The notes: generated by a model not told the origin, from the sequence alone. Positions 46,561 to 59,552 are shown, counted from the first letter of the stretch. The stretch is DNA of 64,000 nucleotides from Persicaria tinctoria (GCA_037127255.1 JBANSL010000019.1:13725001-13789000); one strand, 5' to 3'. Program-made: numbers and translations.

Positions 46561-47639
46561 TCTCTTGAGGAAGAAGAACGTGATTGAGAAAGAGAGAAAG
46601 TCGCCTCTAGCCGTCTCCGCCGATCGACTACGCCCCGCCCCCACAACGGCAGTCGGCAGCCACCAATCAATTTATCAATTCTATTATGAGGAAGAAGATG
46701 ATTGAGGAAGAATGTAAACGTGCTTGAGAAATTGAATCAGTTTTTGATAGTGGCAGCCAAAAGAACGTGGGTCAGAAAGAGAAAAACTGTTTCTTAACTT
46801 TGCTCAGAGAACGACACGTGGCGCAGTCTTTTACAAAGACATTGCTTCTAAAATTATAAGTATAAGGGGTGGACAACTATGAATATATTCGTCAATTGAA
46901 TTGGTAATAAAAGATGAGTTTTGGAATACTATAGATGACAATGGTAAAGGGGGGTAATAAGAATGAGATACTAAGATGATGTGGCGAAGAGAGAAAGAAT
47001 AAAAAAATTAGTATTTCTAGTATCACTTGATAAAAAAAAGCTCTCTAATTCCACCCAAAAGAATATGTCATGGGCACCCAAAAAAAATGCCCATTTGCAG
47101 GCCTTGGCCCGACGATATATTATTATTATTATTAATCTTTTTAACGGAAAAATCTCATACATAATTTTTTTGAAAAATTACATTGTTGGGCCTACGGACC
47201 AATAGGACTATAAAAAAATTTATTCGATTTGGCATTGGGAACATGCAATAGGAAACTTTGACAACTCAGATGAAAAAAATACATTGTCTGGCCTTGGGCT
47301 GGACATGCAACTGATAAAGGCATTGTAGTGAAAAAAAACCCAACATGCCTGCATGCGATAAAAATAATAATAATGAGTTTGCGTGTTCCTCTTGCATGCC
47401 TCTTTCTTCAATAAATACACCGCAAAGCCATTTCTTCACTCCTCCACGGGATTTCTTCCCTCTTCCATTTCCCACTTCTCCATCTCTTTCTCTTCTTCAT
47501 TCCTCCAATCTTCATATTTCTTTTTTATGTTTGAAAAATGGATAATTTTAAAAATTGAAAAAAGTTGTGAAAAGTGTTAATCCATTTCACAGTATGCAAT
47601 CGAATAAAGAAGAATGAGCACAAGAGATATGTAGAAGTC
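46561..47639. other. AT-rich intergenic DNA
   Basis: No supported gene. Contains a (TTA)n run near 47,118-47,134. Confidence 0.4.
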
Positions 47640-47992
47640 CATTAGTACTCATGCATGTTCCTCTTTGAAGCGCTTCCCATCAATCCTTGAAGTATAAAGC
47701 TCATGCACTCTCATAATGACATCCTTGTCCGCCTCATCAGAAGCTCTTGTTCGACTTGCCTCCTGGAAACAACCAACAAACTTAGCTACATTCGAATTGA
47801 TTTTTTTGCTAGTATGCTTTACATTTCTTTCCATCTCTTTCCACTTGGTGTGGTTTCCTATACTTCTCGTAGAAGGCTCCGATTATGTCCCAAATTGCAT
47901 TTGAATCTTGGTTAGTGTTGATGACCGCGTCAGTCGAGATGTTTATCCAAGCGCTAACGAGAAGATTATCGTCTTCCACACTCCAAGTGAAG
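47640..47992 (-). pseudogene. Harbinger-type Myb/trihelix accessory protein fragment
   Basis: On the minus strand WSVEDDNLLVSAWINIS, then DAVINTNQDSNAIWDIIGAF and KYRKPHQVER are followed, after a frame change near 47,834, by INSNVAKFVGCFQEASRTR and DVIMRVHELYTS...FKEEHA. This is the plant family often annotated as glutathione S-transferase T3-like, a Myb/SANT-like accessory ORF of PIF/Harbinger elements. The frameshift and missing C-terminus make it a relic. No Harbinger transposase is seen in the window. Confidence 0.6.
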
Positions 47993-48222
47993 CGAGAAGA
48001 ACGAACTGCATCAGCACCTTCTTCAACTTCACCACGGCCTGTGTAAAGGCTCCGAATTTCAAATCTAATTTTCGGAAAAGGGAAATTAAAAATGAATTTA
48101 ATAACTCGAACTCGAAATTCTTAGAGAGAATTCTGGCCCAGATTTTAACTTTAAAGATCGAATTCGTCCTTTCACCTCGAGAATTCAAAATAATTATCGG
48201 ATGGCGATATCCTTGTCGATTT

Positions 48223-48290
48223 TATAAATCTAAGTAATCGATAAAGCGGGATTCGGGGAAACTAACATTTGGAAACTAAGTCGGGGAACG
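48223..48290. repeat. dispersed repeat, copy A
   Basis: TTTATAAATCTAA, TAATCGATAAAGCGGGATTC and AAACTAACATT, then GGAAACTAA, recur at 54,072-54,135. They are probably LTR fragments of one Ty3 family. Confidence 0.65.
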
Positions 48291-48409
48291 GGTAAGTAGG
48301 TTGGTGTAATTTTGGGTCCATGCACATTTCACAAACTTCAGGTATTGGCCGTTGTAGTTCGCCGCGGACATTTATTGTGGATGCACAATTACTTATTTTG
48401 TAAATCATA

Positions 48410-48660
48410 CATGACATCAATATGAATTTCACATGTCGCCTGTTATTATTCTCGTGTCACCTGTTATATTTCATCTGGTCACCTATTATTCACACCCTCC
48501 CAGAACCCAATGTTTGTTTTCCCGTGCCACCTATTACATTTGACGTGCCACCTGTTATAATTAACGTGTCATATTTTGAATACTCGTAACCCGTGTCACG
48601 TGTTTGCATGCCCGTGTCACCTAAAATATATTACGTGTCACAAGTATTTTCACAAAAACT
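48410..48660. repeat. array of degenerate CGTGTCACCTGTTAT motifs
   Basis: About nine copies of a TGTCACCT/TGCCACCT word spaced 20-45 bp apart, mostly followed by ATTA or GTTAT. A looser continuation with CCCATGTCACC occurs at 49,150-49,420. Confidence 0.6.
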
Positions 48661-49149
48661 ATATCAAAGCAAGTACGTGGATAGAGAAAACCCCAACTAC
48701 AGATCGAGGATGTTCATAAAAGTATTACATCTATTGAGCAATCAATGTCATAAATGAGTAAAATAACTGACCAACTAATATGATAACGTCCTAAAAGTTG
48801 TAAGCAACGACATAACAACAAAGATCAAGTACCAGGTCTCCCACCTCTTCTTGATCACCACTTGATGTTGTACTGCGTAATGCACTAGTTGGGACGAGAA
48901 TTGGCACCGGTTCGCCAGCTGGATGATCCCGCAAAACTGGCTGTCCAGCAGCTTATCTCAATCGTAGGGGTCGACGTAGTTGTCGATGTTGGCAAGCATC
49001 GACAACCTCGACCCTTGGTTTACTCGTGCCCGGAAGTGCTTTTCTTCTGAGACACGATAACGGGGCTCCCGCTGTTTGTCACTCTTTGCATTTTTAGTCC
49101 GAACCATTTGTCTCCTGCAGTTTAAGAGCAACAATCAGTTTTCCAGATA

Positions 49150-50214
49150 TTGATATTCCATGTCACACAGTTTCTAAACCCATGTCACCAATGTCAGACA
49201 ACCCTCTGCAGATGAAACTGCGTTTACCATACCCAATGTCGACGCCATACATTCCACATCCACTCCCGAAATTTCAATTTCAAACTAATGGAATTGCACG
49301 TTCTGAAATATCTAATACCAATCGACTTCCACACCCAATGTCACCCAATTTCTATATCTCAAATTCTAAGCCCCTGTCACCCAAATTCCACACCCATGTC
49401 ACCCCCTTTTCTCTTTCCCACACCAGATTTCGAAAGTAAACACATCTAAAACCTCAATCCTTCTTCTTCAATCAGCCCCCTAATCTTCCCCATTCTCAAT
49501 TTCGTCTCCCACCATTTCCATCCTCTTCAGCCTTCTTAAACCCTAACCGCCGGTTTGCCCTATCCATACCCCAAAACCGCCCTCCTCTTCCTTCAATCGC
49601 AACCACCATTGTCACCCCTCCACAACCCATCAATCAACCCACCCTTGACATTCAATCCCTTACCACCATAGTAGGTTCCTTCAACCACCCACCCCACACC
49701 CCAGATTCGAAGAAAACGGACATCCCAAGTGAAATGGAAAGGGGGCGTACCTTTAGAGTTTCCTCCGGCGTTCTTCTCTTCTCCGACAGTTCCCGGCCGG
49801 CAATTGTCGCAATGGTAAGGTGTGGTGGCCAGCGTCTCTTCTTCCTCCCCCTTTCGAACGATTTTTTTTTTGAAATGGAGAGATGCTTTGGAGAGAGAGA
49901 GGGTGTGGTGATGATGAAGGCCAGGGGGCATTTAATGCCCTGTCAACTCACACATTTTTTTTTTCTTTTTTTTTTCCACACCCAAACGGCTACAAGGGGT
50001 GTGGTGACCGGTACTTTTGTGCAAAAAAATGGAAAAAGGTTTATTTTTGCAAATTTTTCCACATGTATGCTATTTTTGCAAGTTTGGCAGGAAATTGGTC
50101 TATCTATGACCATTTTGCCTTTTATAACGGGTGTTTTTGCTAACTAGCCTATTTTGAACCTTAGGTGATTAGCACCCAAACTAATTTAATTAGTTTGGGT
50201 TAGCACCCTTCCCA
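49150..50214. other. unexplained region between repeat arrays
   Basis: The C-rich half (49,150-49,720) repeats CCATGTCACC/CAATGTCA words. 49,740-49,960 contains a more GC-rich stretch. I see no convincing gene. Confidence 0.35.
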
Positions 50215-50305
50215 AATGGTCAATGGTCAACTGTTTGATCATTGACCGGTCAACGTTGACCGGAGTCAACGTTGACCGTTGACCGGTCAACGTTGACCAA
50301 CTCCA
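50215..50305. repeat. cluster of GGTCAACGTTGACC palindromes
   Basis: In about 90 bp the words GGTCAA and TTGACC occur about ten times, with perfect palindromes GGTCAACGTTGACC at about 50,249 and 50,285. TTGACC is also the W-box core of WRKY factors, but the setting (between transposon-like arrays) suggests transposon subterminal DNA. Confidence 0.75.
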
Positions 50306-50329
50306 TCAAATTTTTATTTTTATTATTTT

Positions 50330-51260
50330 TTTTTACATATTTTGTGATGCCGTTTTTTGCCGTTTTGATGCCACTTTTTTTATTACATTTTATTTTCGCT
50401 TTAATGCCACTTTTATAATGAAATGGTTTGATGACACTTTTTCCAAACTTTGATGACATTTTTTGTTTAATGTGATGTCACGTTGAACATTGATGCCTTT
50501 TTTTTTACTGTTGACTATTGATGATATATTTTTATGTCAAATGTTTGATGATATTTTTTTTACCGTGATGCCATATTTTTTCAAACTAGTGATGTCACAT
50601 TGACCATTGATGATATTTTTACCGTGATGACATTTTTTGTTCATGTTGACTATTGATGCCATTTTTTTATTACTGTTGGCTACTGATGACACTTTTTTGA
50701 TGTCAACTTTTTGATAATATTTTTTTTACCGTGATGCCATATTTTTTCAAATTAGTGTTTTGATGATATTTTTTTTCTTTAATGTGATGTAACTTTTTCA
50801 AAATAGTGTTTCGATGCCATTTTTTTAATCAAATCGTTTGATGCCACTTTTATTTTATTTTAATCAATCGTATATCGATATATTTTCATCGATTCTACTT
50901 TTATTCACCGATGACACGTTTGAGATTACACGTCATTGATTCAATCACTTGTGGTGACATATTTATTACATTTTCATACAATCGAGAAGACAAGAGCATA
51001 CAATGTAATTAAACTTCATTGATATAAGTTTTAATGATGACTTTTGTGCATGATGGCATTTATTTCATTAATCTCAATCATTTGTGATGACATTATTTGT
51101 TGATGACAGTTTTATTACATTTTTATACAATTGATGACATAGAGTACATATAAAATGTGACTACATTTCATTGATTACATCTTATATTGACAGTTTTATT
51201 CATTGACGACATTTGTTATTACACTTCATTAATCGCAATTTTTTATGGTGACATTTGTAT
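50330..51260. repeat. array of degenerate TGATGACATTTTT motifs
   Basis: More than twenty TGATGACA, TGATGCCA or TGATGATA words each followed by a T-run, 25-40 bp apart. A longer block (TTTACCGTGATGCCATATTT plus TTTTCAAA) repeats about 165 bp apart (about 50,560 and 50,725). The word is the reverse complement type of the TGTCACC words at 48,410-48,660. Confidence 0.7.
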
Positions 51261-51615
51261 ATAATTGATGACCAAGAATTAGAATGTTCCCCTTCAAGGA
51301 ATTAGAATGCTTGAAATCACTGATTTTTCACAACAGTTATTTTGATACTAATGATCATTTTATCAAATACTAGTATTGAATAGTTAACAGAAATGTTCAA
51401 CACCCATTTTTTACTCTAATCATGTCCAAATAATATATAATACAGGATCACTAAAATGAGTATAAGGAGTGATTCAATACGAAATGTGGGATTCTAAAAC
51501 ACAAAAGTAGTTTCCAACTTCCAAGTCAATTGCCTATCGGATTAAAAACAATATCTTTTTATTTTAAATTTGAACAAACACTTCAACTATGAAAGATTTA
51601 ACTAAACAGTGAGTG
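51261..51615. other. AT-rich intergenic DNA
   Basis: Nothing supported. Confidence 0.35.
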
Positions 51616-51618
51616 TAA

Positions 51619-51677
51619 CGGTGTGTTTGGATTCCAAATGCATTATGATTATAATGCAATGGAATCCAAACACACCC
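51619..51677. mobile_element. 59-bp palindromic mini-MITE with TAA duplication
   Basis: Nearly perfect hairpin: GGTGTGTTTGGATTCCAAAT with its complement ending CACACC. TAA flanks both sides (51,616-51,618; 51,678-51,680). Its terminal GTTTGGATTCC is shared with the 1,261-bp TIR element at 13,831. Confidence 0.75.
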
Positions 51678-51680
51678 TAA

Positions 51681-52520
<840 letters not shown>

Positions 52521-52599
52521 TTGCAATATTAACCCAGATCAGATCAGATCAAGCTTCCCTTGGAAGTTGGAACAAAAAAAAAGTAAGGACACGGAGAAC

Positions 52600-53226
52600 C
52601 TACCCCTAAAATCAAGGCAAGTATCAATGGAATTTGAGCTCTTGGTTCTCAGAAAGAGAGTATAATTACAAGAATCACTTAATGCTGAAAAGAGTATAAG
52701 TTGCATCAACAAATCGGATAAAGAGAAAAATTACCATTTCATCAGAAATTAACTTGGACGGAGACCAGGCAAGGATTTGTCGATCATGTCCACCTGTATA
52801 TAGCTCCTGGAATTGGTAAAGGATCAGAATAAGTTATGGCTGCACTCAAGTTGATATTGTTAAGAAGAGCTTAAAAGCATTAATTTTTATTTTCAGTAAC
52901 AATTTTATGAATACAACAATCAACGTTACAGCAACATTTTACAGCAGAAGGGGTTTAATTGTGATACCTGATCATCAGGACTAAACCAGCAACAATTTAC
53001 AGATTCATAGTGTCCTCGAAAAGTCATGGATGTTGTCCCCGACCATATGTCAAATGCCTAGAGAGTATGTACATACATAATACATTGGATTACAAATTAC
53101 AAATAGGCAACTTAGAAGACAAACTTGAGGGACAATTACGTCTGCTCACTTTGACAGTTGACATGCATGGAACAAACACAAGGGAAGAATCCTGAGTCAC
53201 TGCTAGCTGTGTTGGCTTGGTACTCC
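52600..53226 (-). pseudogene. CSA-1: C-terminal exons of a CSA/ERCC8-like WD40 protein
   Basis: Minus-strand exons 53,226-53,150; 53,057-52,968; 52,806-52,735 and a terminal mini-exon 52,605-52,600 (GGG TAG) join in frame through GT/AG sites. They encode PTQLAVTQDSSLVFVPCMST, AFDIWSG, FRGHYESVNCCWFSPDDQ and ELYTGGHDRQILAWSPSK, the last two WD40 blades of Cockayne syndrome A proteins. CSA/ERCC8 is the substrate receptor of a CUL4-DDB1 ligase in transcription-coupled and UV repair. Only about 80 of some 450 residues are present, with no upstream blade exons between 53,226 and the repeats beyond. The exons themselves look undamaged, so this may be the real 3' end of a gene displaced by insertions, or a duplicated fragment. 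Confidence 0.68.
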
Positions 53227-53344
53227 CTAAATCAATTCAAATCACACCTACAACTAAGAAAAGTCAGTCCCCAAAAATCTGTAACAAAAAAATGCTTATC
53301 GTGCTATTGAATGCAAATCCAGACATGTCCACATGAAATCTGTA

Positions 53345-53507
53345 TTATGGCGCAATTTGTTCTATACATATGCAGTCAATTCACTCAGAGAATGAAAGGG
53401 AAAGGGACAAACGCCGATTCATTCTATACTTATGGCGCAATTCGTTCTATATATATGTAGTCAATTCACTCAGAGAGAATGAAAGGGAAAGGGACAAACG
53501 CCGATTC
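53345..53507. repeat. 86-bp tandem duplication
   Basis: The unit starting TATGGCGCAATT and ending ACAAACGCCGATTC occurs at 53,345 and 53,431 with minor changes. Confidence 0.85.
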
Positions 53508-54059
53508 GGCGCCAGTGCCTGCCCAAAGATGATTCCATGGTCGATCTAAGAGCAAGAAAATTCGCTCAAATTCAACCCTAATCTAAAACCCTAACCCGTA
53601 ATCTCAGATCCAGGAGCAGAGAAGAAGAAAAGTGTACCTGGAATCGCCGAGTCGAAATGGAATCGCAAGAAGGATGAAGGATGAACGACGGGCGGCTAGG
53701 AGAACCATGAGAGAATGAAGGATCTGTGACTCTTTTGGATCTGAGCGAAAAAGCGGCGAAGAAGCCTCAGGTTGGCAACCGCGCGAGGGACGTGAGGTCG
53801 AGAAGGATAGGAGTGCTTGCTTCCATAGCCTTCGGCGCTGGTTCGTCGTGGTTAGTCCCGGTTAGGAGAGAAGGAGGGAGAAACCATGAAAAGGAAGGTT
53901 GGAGAAGAGGTGGGTTTGGAGAAGAGGTGGGTATACGAGGAAGAAGAACGAGGGCTACGTGCTAGGCGGCTAAAAAATATTGAATTGATGCTAGAACGGC
54001 CAATAAAAGGTTTAGGGCTGCTGATTACCTAATTAAATTAACAAAGGTGATATTTTATC
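53508..54059. other. possible leader-like region
   Basis: 53,560-53,700 contains AACCCTAATC/AAACCCTAAC words common in plant leaders and, on the minus strand, a donor-like CCAG/GTACAC at about 53,634. It could be a non-coding first exon. No protein is supported. Confidence 0.3.
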
Positions 54060-55030
54060 AAAATTTCTCTTTTATAAATCTAATTAATCGATAAAGCGGG
54101 ATTCGGAGAAAACTAACATTCGGAAACTAAATTCGAGATTCGAAATTAGCGTATTTGATATTTATTTTCGGGTATTGATTTTTGATCAATTCCACACTCT
54201 ACCCCTCACCCACTCCCGTCACTTCACCATCCCCTGCCAACTCCATTCGGATTCACCATCCTTGACTCCCTCTTCTTCACTCCTTCACGCCATCACCACC
54301 ATCATCACCTTCTCCCTCTTTCACCATATCAGATCACCGCCATCTCCACTCCATCTCTCCCTCTTTTATTTCCTCCTTCATGCTCTCCTGCTCCCTTCCA
54401 TCTTCATCGCATCTCCATCGTCCCTCCTCATCATCGCCCCTCACCACCATCACCGTAGCACCCAACCACTGCCACTGTCACCTTCATTCTTCATCGTCGC
54501 CACCACCAATTCCTCTTCCTTCTTCGGCGTTCCTCCCTCGATACCTCCAGCAGCAGCAGCGAAGCCACTAGGAGCAGCCACACGAGCTACCGCAGCCCCA
54601 GAAATCTCCTCTTTCCCATGTTTCCACATCCAAGGTCGCCGCCCGAGTCGATCGCGAACCAAACTTTTGGTGAGTCGTTCTCCTTCGTTTTCGATCCAAA
54701 CTAACCTTGAACTCCACCATCATCCTCACCCCCGTCCAACGCAGATCCGACGAGCCATCGCGAGCCTCCGATGATGCCCAGACCTCCGATCGAGAGCTCC
54801 GAAGTCGCGTAATCCCTCGGTGAGCTTCTGCCTTTCCTTCCCTTGTTTTGATTCGATTCTGTCCTTTGGTCGGGCTGTGGGTAAGTGGCGAGTGAGCAAG
54901 AGTTGAGTGCGGGATGATCGGGTGAGCCCGAGAGTTCCGACGAGCTCGAGAGTTGACGAGGCGAGCTCGAGAGCAAGGCCGTGAGCGCGAGGGCTGAGTG
55001 GGGGTCTGAGCAGGCGAGCACGGGTGTGAG
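54060..55030 (-). repeat. left part of a long LTR-like repeat interrupted by copia
   Basis: Includes the dispersed word set at 54,072-54,135 (copy B of 48,223) and a C-rich, then G-rich, low-complexity stretch. The copia TSD (GTGAG) shows that 55,030 and 59,744 were once adjacent. The Pro/Ser/His frame at 54,175-54,774 has repeat-like composition. Confidence 0.4.
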
Positions 55031-55221
55031 TGAAAGACGTTCAAGAGGAAGAGAAATAAATTGTGTTCTATGTATTCCTTGGAGAAGAGTACAGAGTATA
55101 TAAACATAATTGTCTCCAACGTTTATGCTAAAAGCAAGGGATTTGCTTTATCTACTTTCCTAGAATAAAAGATTTGGATATGAATTACTATTAATAAAAG
55201 ATACAATTTCATTCCTTAATA
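55031..55221 (-). repeat. copia 3' LTR
   Basis: 191 bp; two differences from the other LTR (C/T changes near the middle). Confidence 0.95.
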
Positions 55222-58200
55222 TGCCCCCTCAAGTTGGAGTGTATGTTGGAAACTCCCAACTTAGGCAAGAGGATTAGGAATTGAACGGGACCAACTGGTT
55301 TGGTGAATAAGTCTGCCGGCTGATCAGCGGTGTTGATGTGGAGTGGACAGACTTCACCTCGTTGAAACTTCTCTCGTATGACATGACAATCTATTTCGAT
55401 GTGTTTCGTTCGCTCATGGAAAACGGGATTGGAGGCTATATGAATGGCAGCCTTATTGTCACAATATAGGGTAGCCGGCTGCGGGTGATCGACTTTGAGG
55501 TCTTTGAGTAAGGTACGAAGCCATGTCAACTCACAACATGTGTTGGCCATCGCACGGTATTCAGCTTCGGCACTTGATCGAGAGACGGTGCTTTGCTTCT
55601 TTGAGCGACAAGATACAAGAGCACCGCCTAAGAAGATGCAATAGCTAGTGACAGAGCGGCGAGTGTCTCGACAACGAGCCCAATCGGCGTCACCATATGC
55701 CGTGAGGTGTGGGCTGGCATTGACAGGGAAGAAGAGTCCTTGACCCGGCGTGCCTTTGATGTACCGTAGGATCTGATGAGCTGCGTCAAGATGTGGTTGC
55801 CGAGGTTGGCTCATGAATTGGCTTAGGATGTGCACAACATACACCAGGTCGGGTCGGGTGATCATGAGGTAGATGAGACGTCCTACCAATCGTCGGTATT
55901 GGGAAGCATCGGGGATGAGATCACCTTCTTGGCTTGTCAAAGTGGTGTTGGGATCGAGTGGAGTCTTGATCGGTTTAGCTCCAAGGAATCCAGTGTCTTC
56001 TAAGATGTCGAGGGCATATTTGCGCTGGGAGAGAGAGAGAGAGACCTGTCTTGGACCGAGCTACTTCGAGGCCGAGGAAGAAACGTAGGTCCCCAAGGTC
56101 CTTAAGTTTGAAGCGACTTGCCATGAAGTTTTTGGTTTCTTCAATCTCCTGCAAGTTAGTTCCAACAAGAGTTACATCATCAACATAAATTAATAAGATG
56201 AGGATATTACCTTTAGAGTGTCAAGTGAAGAGTGAATAATCAGCCCATGATTGTTGAAATCCAACCGATTTTAAGGCACTCGAAAGCTTGATAAACCATT
56301 GACGAGAAGCTTATTTGAGACCGTAAAGCGATTTGTGCAATTTGCAAAATCTGGAATCTCCTTTTTGGGAGAACCCAGGGGGTAGCTTCATGTAGACATC
56401 TTCAAATAGGTCGCCATGTAGGAAGGCGTTGTTTACATCTAGTTGATGCAAATGCCATCCTCGAATAGTGGCTAGGCTAAGGAGGACTCGAACAGTGGTG
56501 AGTTTGGCGACGGGAGCAAATGTCTCACGATAATCGATCCCTTCGACTTGGTTATAACCTTTGGCGACGAGTCGGGCTTTGTATCGTTCAACTGTGCCGT
56601 CGGAGTTGTACTTGATTTTGTACACCCATTTGCATCCGATAGGTTGCTTGTTGGGTGGAAGAGGAACTAAGCTCCAGGTGTGGTTCTCCTCCAATGCTTG
56701 AATTTCAGAAGCCATAGCTTGACGCCACTTTGATTCTTTGGAAGCCTGCGAAAAACAAGTAGGTTCTTTCTCGAGCGAAATGTTAGAAACAAAATGCTTA
56801 TAAGAGGTAGAAAGTCTGTCATATGATAAAACAGAATTAAGTGGGTATAATGTACCCGAGGATACGCTATTGGTAAAGGACGACTGGGTCGAGCGAGAAG
56901 GTAGAGTGGCTTCGACATGGAAGTCATGTAAGATGGTCGAAGTTTTCGTAGGTCGAGTGGAGCGGCGGATAGTCAGTTGGGGCGGTTGATCAGTAGGGAG
57001 TGTCGATTCAAGGGTGTGTGGGGGAATGGGCAATGGCACGTTTGGCTCATGGGATGCATGGGGCTTTATGGGAATGTTTTTATATGGGAAATCGGTTTCA
57101 TAAAAGATAACATCACGGGATATAAAAATGCGTTTATCATGAATAGAATATAATTTGTAACCTTTGGTTCCGGATGGGTAACCAATGAAAACACATTCGA
57201 TAGCGCGTGGATCAAATTTATGAGGACGAAGATGGTGACTAGATGCAAAACACCGACAACCAAAAACACGAAGGTGGGAATAATTGGGGATTTTGGAAAA
57301 TAAAAGTTCAAAAGGGGTTTTATTTTGTAATATGGGACTCAGCATTCTATTGATTAGGTAGCATGAAGTGAGTATTGCATCACCCTAAAAAGCTTTTGGT
57401 AAACTTGATTGAAAAAGTAGAGCACGAGCCACGTTAAGTAAATGTCGATGTTTGCGTTCGGCTACTCCATTTTGTTGTGGCGTATTAACACAACTTGTTT
57501 GATGCAAAATTCCTTTTAAAGTATAGAAATCCACACATTTAAATTCAGGGCCGTTGTCACTTCGAACTATTTTGACTCTTTTGCCAAACTGATTTTCAAT
57601 AAGAGTAATAAATTGGATGACAAGACTACGAGCTTCCGACTTATTCTTCATGAGGAAAATCCAAGTAAAACGAGAATAGTCATCAACAATAGTTAAAAAA
57701 TAACGGGCTTCGGAAATAAATGGAACGTGATATCCACCCCAAATATCCATGTGAATAAGATCAAAACAAGATAGAGTGGTGGTAATATGCGAAGGAAAAG
57801 CAGTACGTGTTTGTTTTGCCAAGGGACAAATGATGCAATCATGATCATAATTATTCTTTAAAAAAGGAAGCAAACTTGAAACTTTTGAAGAAGGATGACC
57901 AAAACGTTGGTGAAGAACTTGGTTGGTGGGCTGGGAAATGGCATTGCAGAAGCTTTCTTGTGGTATGTCAAGGAAGTATAGGCCCTCTTTCTCAATTCCC
58001 GTCCCAATCGTCCTCCTCGAACGTAGGTCCTGGACAAAACAAGTGTTCTTTAAGAAAACAGTAACATGAAAAGAATCAATGACAAGTTTGCTAATGAATA
58101 TTAAGTTAACAGAAAAACTTGGCACACAAAGCACATTAATTAGGCAAAAGTGTGGTGAAATGTTCACATTTCCTATATGGGTTACTAGTAGTGAGTTTCC

Positions 58201-59490
58201 ATTAGGTAGACGAACAAACCGATTGTGGACAGTTTTAAAATCGGTAAGAAAACGAGTATGACAAACGATATGATCACTAGCACCACTATCAAATATCCAT
58301 GGTATATATGTGGAATTTGCCCAAAAAATATTACTTGAGAAGTGTTCATAACTAGAAGAAACATTACCAACAAGGTTCACGGATGCTTGGCCATCAGCAT
58401 TCATAGTATCCATGAGGAGGCGTTGCGGTTCACTTGTTTTGGCTCCCATGGATTGTAAAAGATTCATCATTCTTTGGCAATCCTCTTTGGTGAAAGGCAA
58501 GTTTTCACCTTTGCTCCCTGCATAATGCACGATGGAGTTGTTTTGGGCGCCCTCTATGGCCCTTTTCTTCTTGCGGCAATAGTCATGGGTGTGTCCTTTA
58601 GCATTGCAGAATGTGCACTTGAGATGTGATCGACATTGGTTGGTGTTGTGGTTCCGCATTTGACACTTCTCACAGAACTTGGGCTCGTTGGATCGATTGT
58701 CACGCCCAGTTCCGTCCTTCTTTACGGAGAAGGCCGTTGTCTCAGTTGATGCGGCTACCATCTTTCCACCAGGCTTGGGTGCTTGTTTTTCTTGCCTTAG
58801 AACCATGGCAAAAGCCTTGTTAAAGTCTGGCAAGGGCTCAATGGCGATTATAGTACTTCGGGTTTGGGCGTGGTCGTTGTTGAGCCCCATTAGAAACTTC
58901 ATGGTCTTCTGGGTCTCCATGAAATGTTTGATGCTGCTGGCTGCTGCACAACTACAAGGAGGAAAGGCACACAGTGCCTCTTTCTCATCCCACAATGCCT
59001 TGAGTTTGTTGAAGAAGGTCGAGACAGAATCTGCCCCTTGTTCACAATCGTGTATGGCATTTTCAATGTGAAACAAAGAGATAGTATGAGTATACGAGAA
59101 GCGCTCCTTGAGTTCGAGCCACATGCTCCTCGCACTTTCGCAATGAATGACGCTGCTTGATATGCCCTTCGATATGGATCCGAGGATCCAAGTTTTGACA
59201 AGGACATTGCATCTCTCCCATTGTGACGCCTCCGTCGGTTTGTCTTGGGGTTTTGTAAGGCTTCCATCTACGAAGCCTCTTTTGTTCTTGATCGTGAGAG
59301 CCATAAGCATTGATTGCTCCCATGTGAGGTAGTTATCCTCCATTAGGGGCTGCGATACTAAAGTGGCTCCCGGTTGGTCTGAATGATGGATGTATAAAGG
59401 ATGTGAGGACTTCTCCCATGGCTCTTGGTGTTGTGGAGTGATTTGGCTTTGAAGGCCGATTTGGTTACTGATTTCATTGTTTTCTGCCAT
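55209..59490 (-). pseudogene. copia gag-pol polyprotein, broken by stops and a frameshift
   Basis: Domain order on the minus strand is gag-protease-integrase-RT-RNase H, as in copia. 59,490-57,385 (701 codons) holds gag (HHSDQPGATLVSQPLMEDNY), two CCHC-like knuckles (CEKCQ... and CTFCNAKGHTHDYC), protease WIFDSGASDHIV and integrase (HQRFGHPSS, HMDIWGGYHV, IVRSDNGPEF, QQNGVAERKH). It ends at a TAG where the family has Trp. 57,345-56,311 holds RT ([34 protein letters not shown]) and ends at a TAA where the family has Gln (GLK-ASRQW). Another stop follows in FT-HSKGN before YVDD. A frame change follows before the final part (55,940-55,209), which holds RNase H ([21 protein letters not shown]). 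The element is inactive on its own. Confidence 0.93.
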
Positions 59491-59540
59491 GGGGTAATAG
59501 TGTTTGAGGAGGAAGAAGATTAAGGATCTTTAGAGCCTTC

Positions 59541-59552
59541 GCTCTGATACCA
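59541..59552 (-). other. copia primer-binding site
   Basis: TGGTATCAGAGC on the minus strand, complementary to the 3' end of initiator tRNA-Met, directly after the 5' LTR. Confidence 0.92.

Noticed and set aside
50215..50305. promoter W-box cluster of a gene
   Set aside because: No gene start lies nearby and the motifs are embedded between transposon-like arrays. Kept as a finding, not as a promoter.
54175..54774. 199-codon + strand frame
   Set aside because: Ser/His/Pro low-complexity composition in LTR-like DNA, with no domain and an antisense frame of equal length.
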